Positions 22,066 to 24,576 of a stretch of DNA of 24,576 nucleotides are shown one piece after another; the first letter of the stretch is position 1; each line of letters opens with the position of its first letter. This DNA comes from CAZBUH01 sp964495095 (GTDB lineage Bacteria > Bacillota > Clostridia > Oscillospirales > Oscillospiraceae). The notes under the pieces are model-generated. The model was given only the letters and a program-made list of their open reading frames with translations, was not told the DNA's origin and did no database searches. Location of the stretch: assembly GCA_964495095.1 (NCBI GenBank), contig CAZBUH010000022.1:1-24576 (forward strand), written 5' to 3'. The translations under genes were made by a program, and so were the position numbers.

Positions 22066-24576
22066 ATGTTTGCCATCTGCGAGGCGCTGAAAAAGGATGC
22101 GGACTTTCAGCAGGTTTTAAACAGAATAGACGGGGGAGGCTGCCCCGTCGTTATAAGCGGGCTGAGCAGCATCCACAAGTCCCACTATATCGCGGCCATC
22201 AGACGGTTTACCCGGCGGCCTGTTTTTATAATCGGCGCAGACGAGCAGGACGCCCGGCGGACGGCGGGCGATGCAGGCGCCATGTGCCAGGAGGACGTGC
22301 TTATCCTGCCGGACAGGGATTTCACCTTCTATAACGCCGAGAGCGTGTCCCGCCAGTCAGAGCACCGGCGGCTGGAGGTCATGTACGCCATGTCCAGGGG
22401 CCGGGCGCCCATAGCCGCGGCGGGGATAGACGCCCTGCTACGCAGAACCGTGCCGCCGGAGCTTTTAAAGGGCGCCGCAATGGAGTTCAGGGCCGGCGGG
22501 GAATACAATTTGGAAAAGGTCGCCGGGGCTCTTGTAAACGCCGGATACAGCCGGTGCCAGCAGGTGGAGGGCGAGGGACAGTTTGCCCTTCGGGGCGGCA
22601 TCCTGGATTTTTTCTCGCCGGCCTACAGACAGCCGGTAAGATGTGAATTTTTCGGTGATGAGATAGACTCCATGGGGCTTTTTGACGTGGCCTCCCAGCG
22701 GCGGACGGAGGTGCTCCAGGCATCGGTGATACTGCCCGCGGCGGAGACGCTGCCGTCCCTTTACGCCGGAGGGCCTGAGGGACTGTGCCAGGAGCTGGAG
22801 GAGCTTCTGCGCCGGGTAAAACGGCGGAAAGCGCCGAAGCAGGAGCTTGCGGAGAATATCTCCGGGGATATTGAGCGGCTCAAAAACGGGCGGGTGTTCC
22901 CGGCGGCGGACAGGTACATGGATATGATTTACACCGGGACGGCCACGGCGCTGGACTATATACCGCCGGAGGCCGTGGTGATAATATCGGAGCCGGCCCA
23001 GACGGCCGCCAACGCCGCAGGCTTCAGGGACAGGATGGACGAGGACCTCAAAACGCTTATTGAAAGCGGCGTGCTGGACGGCAGCCTCTGCCATATGTAC
23101 AAAAGCTGGGAGGACACGCTGACGGGACTTGAGGATTTCCCGGTGATAATGATGGATAATTTTGTGTCCTCGTCCTATCCCCTTACGCCGCGGGGACTTA
23201 TAAACGTGACCGCGAAGCGGCTCCCCTCCTATGGGGGCAGCGTGGAGACGGCGGCCGGCGACATAGGGCACTATATAAATTCCGGATACAGCACTGTGGT
23301 TTTCTGCCCGGACGAGCGGAAGGCCGGGATATTGGGCGGATATCTCAAGGAAAAGGGGATAACGGCGGGATTGGACTTTACCCTGGCCCAACTGCCGGAG
23401 CGCGGGGCCTGCGCCATATCCACAGGCTCCGTATCTGCGGGGTTTGAATATCCGGGCCTTAAGCTGGCTGTGATAACCGAGGGACAGATTGTAAACAACC
23501 CGTACCGCCGCCAAAGGCGGGAGAAAAAGGGCCTTACGAACAGGCAGAAGCTCAGCAGCTGCGCCGACCTCTCCCCGGGGGATCTGGTGGTACACGAGTA
23601 CCACGGCATAGGCCGTTTTGTGGGAATATTCAAGATGCCCGTGGACGGAGTGGAAAAGGACTATGTGAAGATAGCCTACGCCGGCACGGACAGCCTTTAC
23701 GTCCCCGCAACGCAGCTTGACCTTGTGCAGAAATATATAGGCGGCGGCGAGGACCACCAGGTGCGGCTCTCAAAAATGGGCGGCAGCGACTGGCAGAAAA
23801 CGAAGTCCAAGGCCAAGGGCGCGGCAAAGGAGATGGCGAAGGATCTTATACAGCTTTACGCCCAGCGCCAGCGGCTGGAGGGCTATGCCTTTTCGCCGGA
23901 TACCCCGTGGCAGGAGGAGTTTGAGGCCGCTTTCGGCTACCAGGAGACCGACGACCAGCTAAGGTGCGTCGAGGAAATAAAGGCCGATATGGAAAAGCCC
24001 GTGCCTATGGACAGGCTGCTCTGCGGCGACGTGGGCTTCGGAAAGACCGAGGTGGCACTGCGGGCCGTTATGAAATGCGTGATGGACGGAAAGCAGGCGG
24101 CAATTCTGGTGCCCACCACGGTGCTGGCCCAGCAGCATTTTATGACCGTTACAAACAGATTTTACGGCTACCCGGTGCGGGTGGAGGTGCTTAGCCGGTT
24201 CCGGACGCCGTCCCAGATGAAAAAGACGCTGAAGGGCGTGGCCGACGGCTCTGTGGATATAGTTATAGGCACCCACAGGCTTATACAGAAGGACGTGGTG
24301 TTCAAGGATTTGGGGCTTTTGGTGGTGGACGAGGAGCAGCGCTTCGGCGTGACCCACAAGGAGCGGCTGAAGGAGATATCAAAGCAGGTGGACGTGCTGA
24401 CCCTCAGCGCAACACCCATACCACGGACGCTCAACATGGCCCTCTCCGGAATAAGGGACATGTCCAGTATAGAGGAGCCTCCCCAGGACAGGCAGCCTGT
24501 GCAGACCTACGTTATGGAGCACGACTGGGGCGTTTTGTACGACGCCATAAGGCGCGAGGTGGCCCGGGGAGGCCAG
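22066..24576 (+). CDS. mfd: Transcription-repair coupling factor Mfd (3' end outside the window)
   Basis: The first 837 codons of Mfd, an ATP-driven translocase that removes stalled RNA polymerase and recruits UvrA; the family is about 1,150 residues, so roughly 300 are missing beyond the edge. The N-terminal UvrB-homology region includes LPDRDFTFYNAESVSRQSEH (86-105) and LRGGILDFFSPA. The RNA-polymerase-interacting CarD-like domain begins near 500 (LSPGDLVVHEYHGIGR, with H510 and R517). The RecG-like translocase has Walker A GDVGFGKTE (654-662), the DEEQ box (755-758) followed by RFG, and LSATPIPRTL. The reading frame is open throughout. GGGAGG (22055-22060) precedes the ATG by 5 bases. Its own promoter lies upstream. 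Confidence 0.97.
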   Translation, partial: MFAICEALKKDADFQQVLNRIDGGGCPVVISGLSSIHKSHYIAAIRRFTRRPVFIIGADEQDARRTAGDAGAMCQEDVLILPDRDFTFYNAESVSRQSEHRRLEVMYAMSRGRAPIAAAGIDALLRRTVPPELLKGAAMEFRAGGEYNLEKVAGALVNAGYSRCQQVEGEGQFALRGGILDFFSPAYRQPVRCEFFGDEIDSMGLFDVASQRRTEVLQASVILPAAETLPSLYAGGPEGLCQELEELLRRVKRRKAPKQELAENISGDIERLKNGRVFPAADRYMDMIYTGTATALDYIPPEAVVIISEPAQTAANAAGFRDRMDEDLKTLIESGVLDGSLCHMYKSWEDTLTGLEDFPVIMMDNFVSSSYPLTPRGLINVTAKRLPSYGGSVETAAGDIGHYINSGYSTVVFCPDERKAGILGGYLKEKGITAGLDFTLAQLPERGACAISTGSVSAGFEYPGLKLAVITEGQIVNNPYRRQRREKKGLTNRQKLSSCADLSPGDLVVHEYHGIGRFVGIFKMPVDGVEKDYVKIAYAGTDSLYVPATQLDLVQKYIGGGEDHQVRLSKMGGSDWQKTKSKAKGAAKEMAKDLIQLYAQRQRLEGYAFSPDTPWQEEFEAAFGYQETDDQLRCVEEIKADMEKPVPMDRLLCGDVGFGKTEVALRAVMKCVMDGKQAAILVPTTVLAQQHFMTVTNRFYGYPVRVEVLSRFRTPSQMKKTLKGVADGSVDIVIGTHRLIQKDVVFKDLGLLVVDEEQRFGVTHKERLKEISKQVDVLTLSATPIPRTLNMALSGIRDMSSIEEPPQDRQPVQTYVMEHDWGVLYDAIRREVARGGQ

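Noticed and set aside
22465..23757. 430-codon open frame on the minus strand opposite mfd
   Set aside because: A by-product of the GC-rich codon use of mfd; low-complexity composition and no start signal.

Overview
The window looks like the replication-origin region of a spore-forming member of the Clostridia (Firmicutes/Bacillota). Three lines of evidence support this. The order dnaA-oriC-dnaN-yaaA-recF-remB-gyrB-gyrA is the classic Firmicutes arrangement. A germination protease (gpr) and a RemB-type protein are present, as in sporulating lineages. Two Bacillus-type parS palindromes lie just upstream of parA-parB. Codon use is moderately GC-rich with many ATA and AGG codons. The species cannot be named from the sequence alone.

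Layout. Positions 1-4334 hold an accessory redox operon, transcribed toward dnaA from a good promoter (162-190) and closed by a strong terminator. It encodes a flavodoxin-fold iron-sulfur/zinc-ribbon flavoprotein, a zinc medium-chain alcohol dehydrogenase and a large old-yellow-enzyme/FAD oxidoreductase of the 2,4-dienoyl-CoA reductase type. Positions 4335-4655 are non-coding, with a possible structured RNA and the dnaA promoter. dnaA (TTG start) is followed by oriC (5967-6206), which has degenerate DnaA boxes and a run of DnaA-trio elements. Then come dnaN, yaaA, recF, remB, gyrB, gyrA and rnhA, mostly overlapping or tightly spaced. The only minus-strand gene is rpsT (14034-14300), divergent from gpr.

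The gpr-parA interval (15405-15649) contains two parS sites, a promoter overlapped by a near-perfect dyad, and a heavily structured leader. It is followed by parA, parB, a membrane-anchored coiled-coil protein, serS, mscL, a small exported or anchored protein of unknown function, rsmG and an orphan ATP-grasp enzyme. The window ends inside mfd, which has its own strong promoter overlapping the previous stop codon.

How the genes work together. Most of the window is the replication initiation, clamp, repair, topology and segregation toolkit clustered at the origin. It is joined by translation genes (rpsT, serS, rsmG) and sporulation-linked genes (gpr, remB). The most unusual elements are regulatory or contextual: the redox operon where rpmH-rnpA usually sits, the structured region before dnaA, the DnaA-trio origin, and the parS/dyad/leader complex before parA. 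I see no mobile element, CRISPR array, tRNA or rRNA, and no clear evidence of a wholly new system.
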